A stretch of 20,371 nt of DNA. Origin: DASQUK01 sp046723645 (GTDB taxonomy: Bacteria; Actinomycetota; Acidimicrobiia; Acidimicrobiales; VFJN01). Position 1 is the stretch's first letter; each line of letters opens with the position of its first letter. The notes under the pieces are model-generated. The model saw nothing but the letters and a program-made list of their open reading frames with translations, ran no database searches and was not told the DNA's origin. The DNA lies in NCBI GenBank assembly GCA_046723645.1, contig JBKOUY010000200.1, positions 1 to 20,371 of the forward strand, given 5' to 3'. Position numbers and translations under genes: made by a program. Below are positions 1 through 9,187 of the stretch, piece after piece.

Positions 1-1054
1 CCCTGGCCGATGGCCAGCGGTCGAGCGTCGTGCCCCGCAGCCCCAGCGTGCCGGTCTCCGCCATCAGCACCCCTGCGACCTGCTCGGCCAGCGCCGGATC
101 GGCCAGGGCGCTGACGGTGTGGGCGGGCCGCCCCTTCTTCATGACGATCGGCGTCACCCAGGCGTCGTGAGCCCCGGCGTCGAGCAACGCGCCGATGGTG
201 TGCGCCAGCACCTCGCCGCTGGCGTCGTCGACGTTGGTCTCGAGGAGGACCACGGGCTGGCCCGGCACCCGTCCGTGGCCGCCCGCGCCGTCGGCGCGCT
301 CCGCATCGGTGGCCGGCGGGCCGACGACCACCTGGACGACGTTGGGCCGGCCGTCCATCTCCCGGGAGCCGGCGCCGAAGCCGGTGGCGGCGATGCGCAT
401 GGCGGGCAGCGGTCCCCACGACACGACCGTGGCGGCCAGCAGCGCCGCGCCGGTCGGGGTGGTGAGCTCGACGGGGACGTCGATCCCGTGCGTGGGCGCG
501 CCCCGCAGCAGTGCGACCACGGCCGGCGCCGGGTTGGGGAGCAACCCGTGCGCCGAGCGGATCATCCCGGTGCCGGTCGCCACCGCGCTGGCGTGGACGG
601 CGTCGATGCCGAGGACCTCGAGCGCGGCCGCGGTGCCCACCACGTCGACGATGGCGTCGAGCCCCCCGACCTCGTGGAAGTGGACCTGCTCTGGCGACCG
701 CCGGTGCAGCTGCCCCTCGACATCGGCCAGCGCCCGGAACGTGCCCAGCGCCCGCCGGGCGACCCGGTCGGGCAGCCGGGCCTCCTCGACCATCCCGGTG
801 ATGTGCGACGCGGTGCGCACGACCGCCGACTCGACCACGTGCACATGCGCCTTGGTGGCGGCGATGCCGCCCCGGAGCACGGGCTCGGCCTCGAGTCGCC
901 AGCCGTCGACCGGCAGGCGTTGCAGCAGGCCCCGGACCTCGTCGAGGTCGGCCCCGGCGTCGAGGAGCGAGCCGAGCGCCATGTCGCCCGCGATCCCCGA
1001 GAAGCAGTGGAACCAGGCCACGGTCGGGGGCGCCGAGGGGCGTAGCCGGCTCAT
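1..1054 (-). CDS. larC: LarC, nickel insertion protein for the nickel-pincer cofactor (3' end cut by window edge)
   Basis: LarC inserts nickel into pyridinium-3,5-bisthiocarboxylic acid mononucleotide, the last step in making the nickel-pincer cofactor of lactate racemase-type enzymes. Reading leftward from ATG at 1054, 351 codons stay open to the window edge, so the C-terminus is missing. The N-terminus carries the family hallmark CFSGIAGDM (about residues 17-25), followed by VHFHEVGGLDAIVDVVG, a metal-region motif of the LarC/DUF111 family. The later stretch LLETNVDDASGEVL and VMKKGRPAHTV are also typical. In Lactiplantibacillus plantarum LarC is split by programmed frameshifting; the part seen here stays in one frame. 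The ATG overlaps the larB stop in an ATGA junction, which implies translational coupling. larE, if present, would lie beyond the left edge. Confidence 0.93.
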   Translation of the reverse strand, partial: MSRLRPSAPPTVAWFHCFSGIAGDMALGSLLDAGADLDEVRGLLQRLPVDGWRLEAEPVLRGGIAATKAHVHVVESAVVRTASHITGMVEEARLPDRVARRALGTFRALADVEGQLHRRSPEQVHFHEVGGLDAIVDVVGTAAALEVLGIDAVHASAVATGTGMIRSAHGLLPNPAPAVVALLRGAPTHGIDVPVELTTPTGAALLAATVVSWGPLPAMRIAATGFGAGSREMDGRPNVVQVVVGPPATDAERADGAGGHGRVPGQPVVLLETNVDDASGEVLAHTIGALLDAGAHDAWVTPIVMKKGRPAHTVSALADPALAEQVAGVLMAETGTLGLRGTTLDRWPSAR

Positions 1055-1788
1055 TTGAGCATCCTGAGGACCGCGCAGGCGGCGCCGAACCCGTTGTCGA
1101 TGCCGACGACGGTGAGCCCGGCGGCGCAGGACGACAGCATGGCCAGCAGCGCCGTGATGCCACCGAAGCTGGTCCCGTAGCCCGCACTGGTGGGCACGGC
1201 GACCACCGGCGCCGGCGTGATGCCGCCGACGAGGCTGGCGAGGGCGCCCTCCATGCCGGCGACAACCACGACGGCGTCGGCATCGGCCACCTCGTCGGCC
1301 GACGCCAGCAAGCGGTGGACACCGGCGACGCCGACGTCGGTCAGCCTGACCGGCTCGATGCCGTGGGCGGCGAGGGTGATCGCGCACTCGTCGGCGACGG
1401 GCAGGTCGGCCGTGCCGGCGGTGCACAGCACGACCGTCTCGGGGCGCGGGGCGGCCGGCCGCCAGCAGAGCGTGGTGCCGGTGCGCTCGCCGCCCGGGTT
1501 GCGTGCGAGGGCGGTGGCGGCCTGGTCGTCGTCGGCGCGGGTGAGCAGCACCGGGCCATCGCCTGGCGCGCCCAGGAGCTCCTCCACGATGGCAGCGCAC
1601 TGCTCGGGGGTCTTGCCCGGCCCGTAGACGGCCTCGGCCATGCCCTGGCGCAGCGCCCGGTGGTGGTCGACGCGGGCGAAACCCAGGTCGGCGAACGGCA
1701 GACGCCGCAGCCGCTCCAGGGCGTCATCGGTGGTGACGGCGCCGACCTGGACGGCATCCAGCAGGCGGCGAAGGGCGGCTTCGTCCAC
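1051..1788 (-). CDS. larB: LarB, pyridinium-3,5-biscarboxylic acid mononucleotide synthase
   Basis: LarB carboxylates nicotinic acid adenine dinucleotide and releases AMP, the first step of nickel-pincer cofactor synthesis. I chose GTG at 1788 because the protein then begins VDEAALRRLLDAVQVG, which fits the family N-terminus, and gives 245 residues, the usual length; a GTG at 1878 would add 30 residues that look like untranslated leader. The middle of the protein has LPFADLGFARVDHHRALRQG, and the C-terminal half resembles PurE (AIR carboxylase), with PTSAGYGTSFGGITALLAML and IDNGFGAACAV. The cysteine of LSSCAAG falls at residue 221, the number I recall for the catalytic cysteine of the L. plantarum enzyme. 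It overlaps larC by 4 bases and is transcribed away from the amino-sugar operon. Confidence 0.93.
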   Translation of the reverse strand: MDEAALRRLLDAVQVGAVTTDDALERLRRLPFADLGFARVDHHRALRQGMAEAVYGPGKTPEQCAAIVEELLGAPGDGPVLLTRADDDQAATALARNPGGERTGTTLCWRPAAPRPETVVLCTAGTADLPVADECAITLAAHGIEPVRLTDVGVAGVHRLLASADEVADADAVVVVAGMEGALASLVGGITPAPVVAVPTSAGYGTSFGGITALLAMLSSCAAGLTVVGIDNGFGAACAVLRMLK

Positions 1789-1871
1789 GTGACCAGCATG
1801 CTCCCGCCCGGGTGACGAGGGCGAACCGTTCCGCTCCGATTGGAGCCCGCCCCGGATTCCGAACGTGACGG

Positions 1872-1900
1872 TTGACACGGGTTAGTTTGGATACTACACA
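1872..1900 (+). promoter_or_regulatory. Candidate promoter of the amino-sugar operon, probably leaderless
   Basis: TTGACA at 1872-1877 matches the consensus -35 box exactly. Seventeen bases later TACACA (1895-1900) is a fair -10 box. Transcription would then start 7-9 bases downstream, at about 1907-1909, where the ATG of the ROK gene lies (1909). No Shine-Dalgarno sequence precedes this ATG, so a leaderless transcript fits. Leaderless mRNAs are common in Actinomycetota. The assignment rests on sequence only. Confidence 0.55.
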
Positions 1901-1906
1901 AACAAA
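1882..1906. promoter_or_regulatory. ROK/XylR-type operator dyad
   Basis: Left arm TTAGTTTG (1882-1889) and right arm CAAACAAA (1899-1906) form an inverted repeat with 7 of 8 pairs, around a 9-base AT-rich centre. The arms resemble the TTAGTTTG/CAAACTAA half-sites known for XylR-type ROK repressors. The site covers the -10 region of the candidate promoter and abuts the start of the ROK gene, where a bound repressor would block transcription. It stands out because it is one of the few AT-rich patches in the window. On the minus strand the same patch offers TAGTAT (1896-1891), so larB transcription could also be affected. Confidence 0.6.
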
Positions 1907-1908
1907 TT

Positions 1909-3063
1909 ATGGCGAACGGGACACCGGCAGGCCCGACGGGCCGGTCCTCCGGCGGCGGCAACTCGCCGTTTGCCCGCAGGGGCGCACCCCGACGCAAGGC
2001 CGTCCCCGGCGACACCCGGCTGCACAACCGCTCGCTCGTCCTCCGCACGATCTTCCGCTCGGGACCGCTCAGCCGCGCCGACCTCGCCCGCTCCACCCAC
2101 CTGACCCGGGCGGCCACCTCCGAGCTGGCCGCCGAGCTGCTCGCCGAGGGGCTGGTGGAGGAGCTCGGCACCCGATCCGACCAGGGCGTGGGCAAGCCGG
2201 CAACCCTGCTGGGCCTGGTCCCCGACGCTCGCCTGACCGTCACCCTCGACCTCAGCGACGACGCCCGCTTCCGCGCCGCGCTCGTCGACCTCGGGGGCAA
2301 GGTCCTCGACCGCCGCGCGGCGGCGCGGGACGGCAGGCGCGCCGAGTCGGCCCTCGAGCTCGCCATGGAGCTGTGCGTCGACCTTGCCGCCGCCGCCGCC
2401 CGCCCCCTCCTGGGCGTCGGCGTCGGCAGCCCCGGCGTCGTCGATCCCGCCGGCATCATCCTCGAGGCCCCCAACCTCGGCTGGCACGGCGTCGACCTGT
2501 CCGCCCACCTGGTGCAGGCGGTCGCCGCCCCCATCCACGTCGCCAACGATGCCAACGCCGCCGCCCTGGGCGAGCTGGGCTTGGGCGGTCCCGCCGAGCG
2601 CAGCCTCCTCCTGGTCAAGGTCGGCCACGGTGTCGGCGCCGGGCTGGTGCTCGACGGCCATCTCGTGGTGGGGGACCGCTTCGCCGCCGGCGAGATCGGC
2701 CACGTGGTGGTCGATCCCGACGGTGCGCCCTGCGCCTGCGGCCGCATCGGATGCCTGGAGACCGCCGTGGCGGCGCCCCGCCTGCGCAGCGCCGACGATC
2801 GCGGGCGCCAGGCGGGCGGCCGGCGGCTGGGCGAGGCGCTGGCGCCGGTGGTCAGCGCCCTCAACCTGCGGGAGATCGTGCTGTCGGGCCCCCTCGACCT
2901 GCTCGACGAGTCGTTCCGGGCGGCGGCCCTCGACGCCATCCGGGCGCGGACCATGCCGGCGGTCGGCGACTACGTCGACATCCGGCTCAGCTCGCTCGGG
3001 GAGGACGACGTCCTCCTCGGCGCGGCGATGCTCGTTCTCGACCGGGAACTGGGCGTCGCATGA
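1909..3063 (+). CDS. ROK-family transcriptional repressor (NagC/XylR type)
   Basis: A 384-residue sugar-responsive repressor. Residues 1-35 are a basic, probably disordered tail. A winged helix-turn-helix spans about 37-95 (LSRADLARSTHLTRAATSEL). The rest is a ROK fold with VGSPGVVDP (172-180), the VANDANAAALGE segment (211-222), GEIGH (261-265) and the zinc motif CACGRIGC (Cys275, Cys277, Cys282). The kinase phosphate loop DxGGT is replaced by DLSDD (114-118), so it should sense sugar without phosphorylating it. The region after the zinc motif is shorter than in many ROK proteins. As first gene of the operon it probably represses its own promoter and responds to GlcNAc, GlcNAc-6-phosphate or a disaccharide; the ligand is inferred from context. 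Confidence 0.9.
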   Translation: MANGTPAGPTGRSSGGGNSPFARRGAPRRKAVPGDTRLHNRSLVLRTIFRSGPLSRADLARSTHLTRAATSELAAELLAEGLVEELGTRSDQGVGKPATLLGLVPDARLTVTLDLSDDARFRAALVDLGGKVLDRRAAARDGRRAESALELAMELCVDLAAAAARPLLGVGVGSPGVVDPAGIILEAPNLGWHGVDLSAHLVQAVAAPIHVANDANAAALGELGLGGPAERSLLLVKVGHGVGAGLVLDGHLVVGDRFAAGEIGHVVVDPDGAPCACGRIGCLETAVAAPRLRSADDRGRQAGGRRLGEALAPVVSALNLREIVLSGPLDLLDESFRAAALDAIRARTMPAVGDYVDIRLSSLGEDDVLLGAAMLVLDRELGVA

Positions 3064-3112
3064 AAAACGCGACGGGCCGGGGGGCTCGCCGCCCAACGTT
3101 GTGGAGGACGAC

Positions 3113-4456
3113 GTGAAAGTAAGGACACTCGCAGCGATTGGGCTCGCGGGTTCGCTCTTGTTGGCGGCCTGTGGGTCCGACGACGACGACGAAGCAACCG
3201 CCGAAGGCGAGGGCGGGGCCACGGAGGCCCCGGAGGCGCCGGCGACCGACACGGAAGCCACGTTGCGCCTCTGGCTCAACGCCAACGACACGCCGCAGCC
3301 GATGGTCGACGCCGCCATCGCAGAGTTCAACGAGACCTACCCGAACGTGACGGTGGAGCTCGAGCGGCAGCAGTGGGACGGCCTCGTGGAGCGGCTGACC
3401 AACGTGTTGCCCACCGAGGACAGCCCCGACATCTTCGAGGTGGGCAACACCCAGGCCCAGGGCTTCGAGGCCGCAGGCGCGATGGTCGACCTCACCGGGT
3501 CCAAGGAGGACCTGGGCGGCGACGACCTGCTGGACAGCCTCGTCGAGGCCGGCACCTACGACGGCAAGTTCTACGGCGTGCCGCTGTATGCCGGTGCCCG
3601 CATCGTGGTGTACCGCACCGACCTGTTCGAGAAGTCGGGGCTCGAGATCCCGACCACGCTCGACGAGTTCGTCGAGGCGGGCAAGACGTTGCAGGCCGAC
3701 AACGCCGACGTGCCCAACTTCTCGGGCATCTACTTCCCGGGACGGAACTGGCACGCCATGCTGTCGTTCATCTGGGACGCCGGCGGTGACATCGCCACCC
3801 AGCAGGACGGCGAGTGGGTCGGCCAGCTCGGCTCGGAGGAGTCGGTCGCCGGCCTCGAGACGGTCCAGGACATCATGCAGAACGCCAACCAGGCTGCGCC
3901 CGACACCGACGATGCCAACGACTTCGTCGACTTCTGCAACGGCGAGATCGGCATGCTGATGGCCCCGGGTTGGAAGCCCGGCCAGCTGCTCGACCCCGAG
4001 CAGGGGTGCCCGGACACCATGGGCGACAAGATCGGTGCCTTCGCGCTGCCCGGCAGCGACGGTGAGGTGGCCCCGGTGTTCCTCGGCGGCTCCAACCTGG
4101 CCATCAACACCAACAGCGAGAACCCCGAGCTGGCGCTCGAGTTCCTGAAGGTGCTGACGGGCGACAACTTCCAGACGGCCTACGGCGAGAACGGGCTGAT
4201 CCCGGCGCGCAAGTCGCTGCTGGACTCGGTGACGGCCGCCGCCGACGCCGCGCCCGTCGTCCAGGCGGCCGCCGAGGCCCAGGCCGAGGCCGCAGGTGGG
4301 AACACGCGCTTCGTTCCGGCCAGCGAGTTCTGGGCCGAGGTGGAGGGCCAGCAGATCCTCCACGACATGGGCACCGCCATCTCCAGCGGCGCCGACGTGC
4401 AGGAGGAAGCCGATCGCGCCGACGCCGCTATCGAAGAGATCCTCAACGGCAACTGA
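3113..4456 (+). CDS. Lipoprotein sugar-binding protein of an ABC importer (amino-sugar type)
   Basis: An extracytoplasmic solute-binding protein of family 1 (MalE/UgpB/DasA-like), 447 residues. GTG at 3113 was chosen because GGAGG (3103-3107) lies 5 bases upstream and because it gives a clean lipoprotein signal: KVR, a hydrophobic core, then the lipobox LAAC with Cys20 as the lipidated residue. A short acidic linker (DDDDEATAEGEGG) follows. The mature part begins with LRLWLNAND and includes FNETYPNVTVELE, GVPLYAGARIVVYRTDLF and FLGGSNLAINTNSENPELA, all typical of the family. The ligand cannot be read from sequence; the neighbouring hexosaminidase, nagA and nagB point to N,N'-diacetylchitobiose, GlcNAc or a related oligosaccharide. 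It lies 49 bases after the repressor gene. Confidence 0.92.
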   Translation: MKVRTLAAIGLAGSLLLAACGSDDDDEATAEGEGGATEAPEAPATDTEATLRLWLNANDTPQPMVDAAIAEFNETYPNVTVELERQQWDGLVERLTNVLPTEDSPDIFEVGNTQAQGFEAAGAMVDLTGSKEDLGGDDLLDSLVEAGTYDGKFYGVPLYAGARIVVYRTDLFEKSGLEIPTTLDEFVEAGKTLQADNADVPNFSGIYFPGRNWHAMLSFIWDAGGDIATQQDGEWVGQLGSEESVAGLETVQDIMQNANQAAPDTDDANDFVDFCNGEIGMLMAPGWKPGQLLDPEQGCPDTMGDKIGAFALPGSDGEVAPVFLGGSNLAINTNSENPELALEFLKVLTGDNFQTAYGENGLIPARKSLLDSVTAAADAAPVVQAAAEAQAEAAGGNTRFVPASEFWAEVEGQQILHDMGTAISSGADVQEEADRADAAIEEILNGN

Positions 4457-4468
4457 GCCGCTGATCCG

Positions 4469-4485
4469 CTGAGGGACCTCAGGAG
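4469..4485 (+). promoter_or_regulatory. Intercistronic hairpin overlapping the permease ribosome-binding site
   Basis: CTGAG (4469-4473) pairs with CTCAG (4478-4482) around a GGAC loop. The 3' arm runs into the AGGAG (4481-4485) that serves as Shine-Dalgarno sequence for the permease starting at 4494. The stem is short (5 bp), so its effect is uncertain. Such an element could lower permease translation relative to the binding protein, a ratio common in ABC importers. Confidence 0.35.
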
Positions 4486-4493
4486 CTGCGCTC

Positions 4494-5474
4494 ATGACCG
4501 TGTTACTGCCCCCGCCCGAGTCCGCCGTCGAGGCGGCCCGGGCGGGCGGTAGCCGGTCGGGGGGCCGCCGGGGCGGGTGGCTGCGCCGGCGGCCCCGCCC
4601 CATGCCCTACGTCCTGCTGGTGCCGGCGATCGCCGCCATCGGGGTCGGCATGGGGTACCCCCTGTACCGGCTGGCAGTCATGTCCACGCAGGAGTACGGC
4701 CTGCGCCAGCAGTTCGGTACCGCACCCCCAGAGTCGGTCGGCCTGGCCAACTACCGCGAGCTGTTCGGCGACGCGTACTTCTGGGAAGTCCTGCGCCGCT
4801 CGGTGGCGTTCTGCCTCGTGAACGTCGGGCTGACGATCGCGCTGGGCACGCTGGTGGCGCTGTTGCTCACCCGGCTGGGCAAGGGCATGCGGATCGCGGT
4901 CAGCTCGGCGCTGCTGTGCGCATGGGCGGTGCCGGCGCTCTCGGCCAGCGTTATCTGGCAGTGGATCTTCGACCCCCGCTACGGCGTGGTGAACTGGGTC
5001 CTCACCCGCCTGGGCGGCGACTTCGAGGGCCACTCGTGGCTGTCGGAGCCGCTGTCCTTCTACTTTGTCGCCACGCTGATCGTGGTCTGGATGGGCGTCC
5101 CCTTCATCGCGCTCACCGTCTACGCCGGCATGACCCAGATCCCCGGCGAGGTCATGGAGGCGGCCTCGATCGACGGCGCCGGGGCGTGGCAGCGGTTCCG
5201 CGACGTCACCTGGCCCAGCCTCCGCCCCCTGTTCGTGGTGCTCATCGCGCTGAGCACCTTGTGGGACCTGCGGGTCTTCACCCAGATCTTCGTGCTGCAG
5301 CAGGCGGGCAGCGTCACCCGCGAGACCAACCTGCTCGGGACCTACGCGTACCGCGTCTCGGTGGGTGCCAACGACTTCGACATCGGCGCCACGATCGCGA
5401 TCGTCATGGTCGGCCTCACGCTGCTGTTGACCCTGTTCTACCTGCGCAACATGTTCCGCCAGGAGGAACTATGA
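4494..5474 (+). CDS. ABC sugar permease, MalF/DasB type
   Basis: A 326-residue inner-membrane subunit with about six membrane helices. The first, near residues 38-63 (YVLLVPAIAAIGVGMG), follows a basic cytoplasmic tail rich in Arg and Gly. The EAA loop that docks the ATPase is clear: EAASIDGAGAWQRF (from residue 222) continuing to WPSLRP. The start is supported by AGGAG at 4481-4485, 8 bases upstream. It lies 37 bases after the binding-protein gene and its TGA overlaps the next ATG. It forms the transmembrane pore with the following permease. Confidence 0.93.
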   Translation: MTVLLPPPESAVEAARAGGSRSGGRRGGWLRRRPRPMPYVLLVPAIAAIGVGMGYPLYRLAVMSTQEYGLRQQFGTAPPESVGLANYRELFGDAYFWEVLRRSVAFCLVNVGLTIALGTLVALLLTRLGKGMRIAVSSALLCAWAVPALSASVIWQWIFDPRYGVVNWVLTRLGGDFEGHSWLSEPLSFYFVATLIVVWMGVPFIALTVYAGMTQIPGEVMEAASIDGAGAWQRFRDVTWPSLRPLFVVLIALSTLWDLRVFTQIFVLQQAGSVTRETNLLGTYAYRVSVGANDFDIGATIAIVMVGLTLLLTLFYLRNMFRQEEL

Positions 5475-6415
5475 CCGACGCTTCGGTGCACCCGTCGGTG
5501 GTGGTGCCGGTGCCCGGCGGGGTCGTCGGCGACACGATCGCGCCCGAGCTGGCGGCGGACGCGACATCGGAGGCCGCGGTCAGGCGGCGCCGGGTCCGCG
5601 CCCACCGGGTCATCCTCAACCTCGCCGGGATCGTGGTGATCGCGCTGGCGGCGTTCCCCGTCTACTGGATGATCAACACGTCGTTCCGCACCAACCTCGA
5701 CATCCGCAGCGATCCCGAGGTGCTACCGGTGCACGGCACGCTGGCCAACTACCGCGCGGTGTTCGAGCGCGACTTCTTCTGGACCGCCTTCCGCAACAGC
5801 ATCATGGTCACGCTGCTCACGGTGGCCCTGGCGCTGTTCACGGCCTTCCTCGCCGCCCTGGCCATCTCGCGGTTCCGCTTCCGGGGCCGGGTCGCCTTCC
5901 TGGTGCTGATCCTGATCGTCCAGATGGTGCCGGCCGAGGCGCTCATGATCTCCCTGGTGAAGGTCCTCGAAGGCTGGCACCTCCGCAACTCGATCCTCGG
6001 GCTCACCATCGCGTACCTGGCCTTCGTGCTGCCGTTCACGGTGTGGACGCTGCGCGGCTTCGTCTCGGGCGTGCCCAAGGAGCTCGAGGAGGCCGCCATG
6101 GTCGACGGTGCCAGCCGGCTGCGGGCGTTCTTCACCGTCACATTGCCGCTGGTGGCGCCCGGCCTGGTGGCCACCGGCATCTTCGCCTTCATCCAGGCGT
6201 GGAACGAGTTCACCTACGCCCTCGTGATCATGGACCGTCCGTCGAAGCAGACCCTGCCGGTCTGGATCCAGTTCTTCAACGAGGGCGAGCGGGGCACGAA
6301 CTGGGGCGGCGTCATGGCGGCCTCGACGCTCATCACCATCCCGGTGATCGTCTTCTTCCTCATGGTGCAGCGCCGGGTCGTGGCCGGCATGACCGCCGGG
6401 GCGGTGAAGGGATGA
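5471..6415 (+). CDS. ABC sugar permease, MalG/DasC type
   Basis: A 314-residue permease. AGGAGG (5461-5466) sits 4 bases before ATG 5471, which overlaps the previous stop in an ATGA junction. A polar tail of about 47 residues precedes the first helix (ILNLAGIVVIALAAFPVYWM). The family signature WMINTSFRTN follows, then the EAA loop EEAAMVDGASRLRAFFTVTL (from residue 206). QAWNEFTYALV and LPVWIQFF near the C-terminus are typical of MalG-like carbohydrate permeases. It partners the permease encoded just upstream and the ATPase two genes downstream. Confidence 0.93.
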   Translation: MTDASVHPSVVVPVPGGVVGDTIAPELAADATSEAAVRRRRVRAHRVILNLAGIVVIALAAFPVYWMINTSFRTNLDIRSDPEVLPVHGTLANYRAVFERDFFWTAFRNSIMVTLLTVALALFTAFLAALAISRFRFRGRVAFLVLILIVQMVPAEALMISLVKVLEGWHLRNSILGLTIAYLAFVLPFTVWTLRGFVSGVPKELEEAAMVDGASRLRAFFTVTLPLVAPGLVATGIFAFIQAWNEFTYALVIMDRPSKQTLPVWIQFFNEGERGTNWGGVMAASTLITIPVIVFFLMVQRRVVAGMTAGAVKG

Positions 6416-7969
6416 ACGCCGAGGCGCTGTCGCGGGCCGCGGCCGCCACGCTGCTGGCCTCGTTCCCGGGGGGCCGGGTGCCGCCGTGGCTGCTCGACCG
6501 GATCGCCGACGGGCTCGGTGGCGTGTGCCTCTACGGCTCGAACCGCGGGGCCGACACGTCGGCCGTGGCGGCGACGATCCACGACGCGCGCCCGGGCGCC
6601 CTGGTCGCGCTGGACGAGGAGGGCGGCGACGTCACACGTCTCGAGGCCGCCACTGGCAGTTCGGTGCCCGGCAACGCCGCCCTCGGCGCGGTCGACGACC
6701 TCGATCTCACCCGCGCCGTGGCTGCGGCGCTCGGCGACGCACTGCGCAGCGCGGGGATCGACCTCGACCTGGCGCCCTGCGCCGACGTCAACGCGGACGC
6801 GGCCAACCCGGTGATCGGCGTGCGGTCGTTCGGCTCCGACCCGGGGCTGGTCGCTCGCCACACGGCGGCGTTCGTCGACGGCCTGCAGGGGGCCGGCGTG
6901 GCGGCGTGCGTCAAGCACTTCCCTGGCCACGGTGCCGTGGATGCCGACTCGCACCTCGAGCTGCCCACGCTCCCGGCGCCCGTCGAGCTCCTGCGGAGCC
7001 GGGAGCTGGTGCCGTTCCGGACCGCCATAGACGCCGGCGCCGCGGCCGTCATGACCGGCCACCTCCGGGTGCCGGCGCTCGGTGACGATCCGGCCACCGT
7101 GAGCCACGACATCCTCACCGGCCTGCTGCGCCACGCGCTGGGCTTCACCGGCGCCGTCGTCACGGACGCCCTGGACATGGCCGGCATCGGCGGGCCCGCC
7201 CAGATCCCGGCGAACGTGGTGCGGGCCGTGGCCGCCGGCGCCGACCTGTGCTGCCTGGGACCGGACAACACCGCCGGGCTCGTCGACGCCTGCACCTCGG
7301 CGCTCGTCGGGGCCGTCGCACACGGTGCGCTGCCGGAGGCCCGGCTCCTCGACGCCGCCGCCCGGGTCACCGCCCTCCGGCCCGACCCCCACCCGCCGCC
7401 CCGTGATGGCGTCGGTCTCACGACCGACTCGTCGCTGGTCCTGCCGCGGGATCGGTGGCCAGAACAACCAGTTCCGCGGCAGGTTTCAGCGCTGGGTGCC
7501 GTCGGCGCCGAGGCCGCCCGGCGGGCTCTGCGCATAGAGGGCGAGCTCCCGCCGGTGCTGTCCGGCGCCCACGTGGTGGAGCTCGAGCGCCCCACCAACA
7601 TCGCCGCCGGCACGGTCCCCTGGGGCCTCGCCGGCCCGCTGGCCGCCGCCGACCCGACCACCACCGCCCAGCGGCTGGACGAGTCGGCCGGCACCGACGC
7701 CGTGGACGCCGCCCTTGCCACGGCCGCCCGGCGTCCGTTGGTGATCGTGGTCCGTGATCCGCAGCGCCGCCCGGCGCAGGCGGCGCGGCTGCAGACCCTG
7801 ATCGCCGCCCGACCCGACGCCATCGTCGTCGACATGGGCTGGCCCGCCGTCGACCGGCCGCCCGAATCGGCGGCCAGGATCGTCACCTTCGGCGCCTCGC
7901 GCGCGAGCGGGGAGGCGGCAGCTGCCATCCTGGTCGGCGCCGGGGCCGCAGTCCCCAGGAGGATCACCC

Positions 7970-7977
<8 letters not shown>
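6412..7977 (+). CDS. GH3 beta-N-acetylhexosaminidase (NagZ-like), cytoplasmic
   Basis: A 521-residue glycoside hydrolase family 3 enzyme. It has no signal peptide, so it should act on imported sugar. The TIM-barrel domain holds KHFPGHGAVDADSH (168-181), whose Asp179-His181 pair matches the acid/base dyad of NagZ-type enzymes, and VVTDALDMAGI (249-259), with Asp252 as predicted nucleophile. From about residue 365 a second alpha/beta domain follows, as in two-domain Gram-positive members. Single-domain NagZ is nearer 340 residues. Probable substrates are chitobiose or GlcNAc-MurNAc type sugars. Some GH3 enzymes with this His dyad are phosphorylases that give GlcNAc-1-phosphate, and sequence alone does not exclude that. 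ATG 6412 overlaps the preceding permease stop (ATGA). Confidence 0.9.
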
Positions 7978-9178
<1,201 letters not shown>

Positions 9179-9187
9179 GTTGGTTCC

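Noticed and set aside
1789..1878. N-terminal extension of LarB from GTG 1878
   Set aside because: The extra 30 residues do not match the family, and the start would fall inside the divergent promoter region.
3064..3112. DasR-like or terminator element between the repressor and binding-protein genes
   Set aside because: The gap holds only an imperfect GC-rich stem with a two-base loop and the ribosome site. No DasR-type palindrome or T-run is present.
1894..3330. Long minus-strand open frame opposite the ROK repressor
   Set aside because: It is an antisense shadow typical of GC-rich coding DNA. It has low-complexity Ala/Gly/Arg composition, while the plus strand carries clear ROK motifs.
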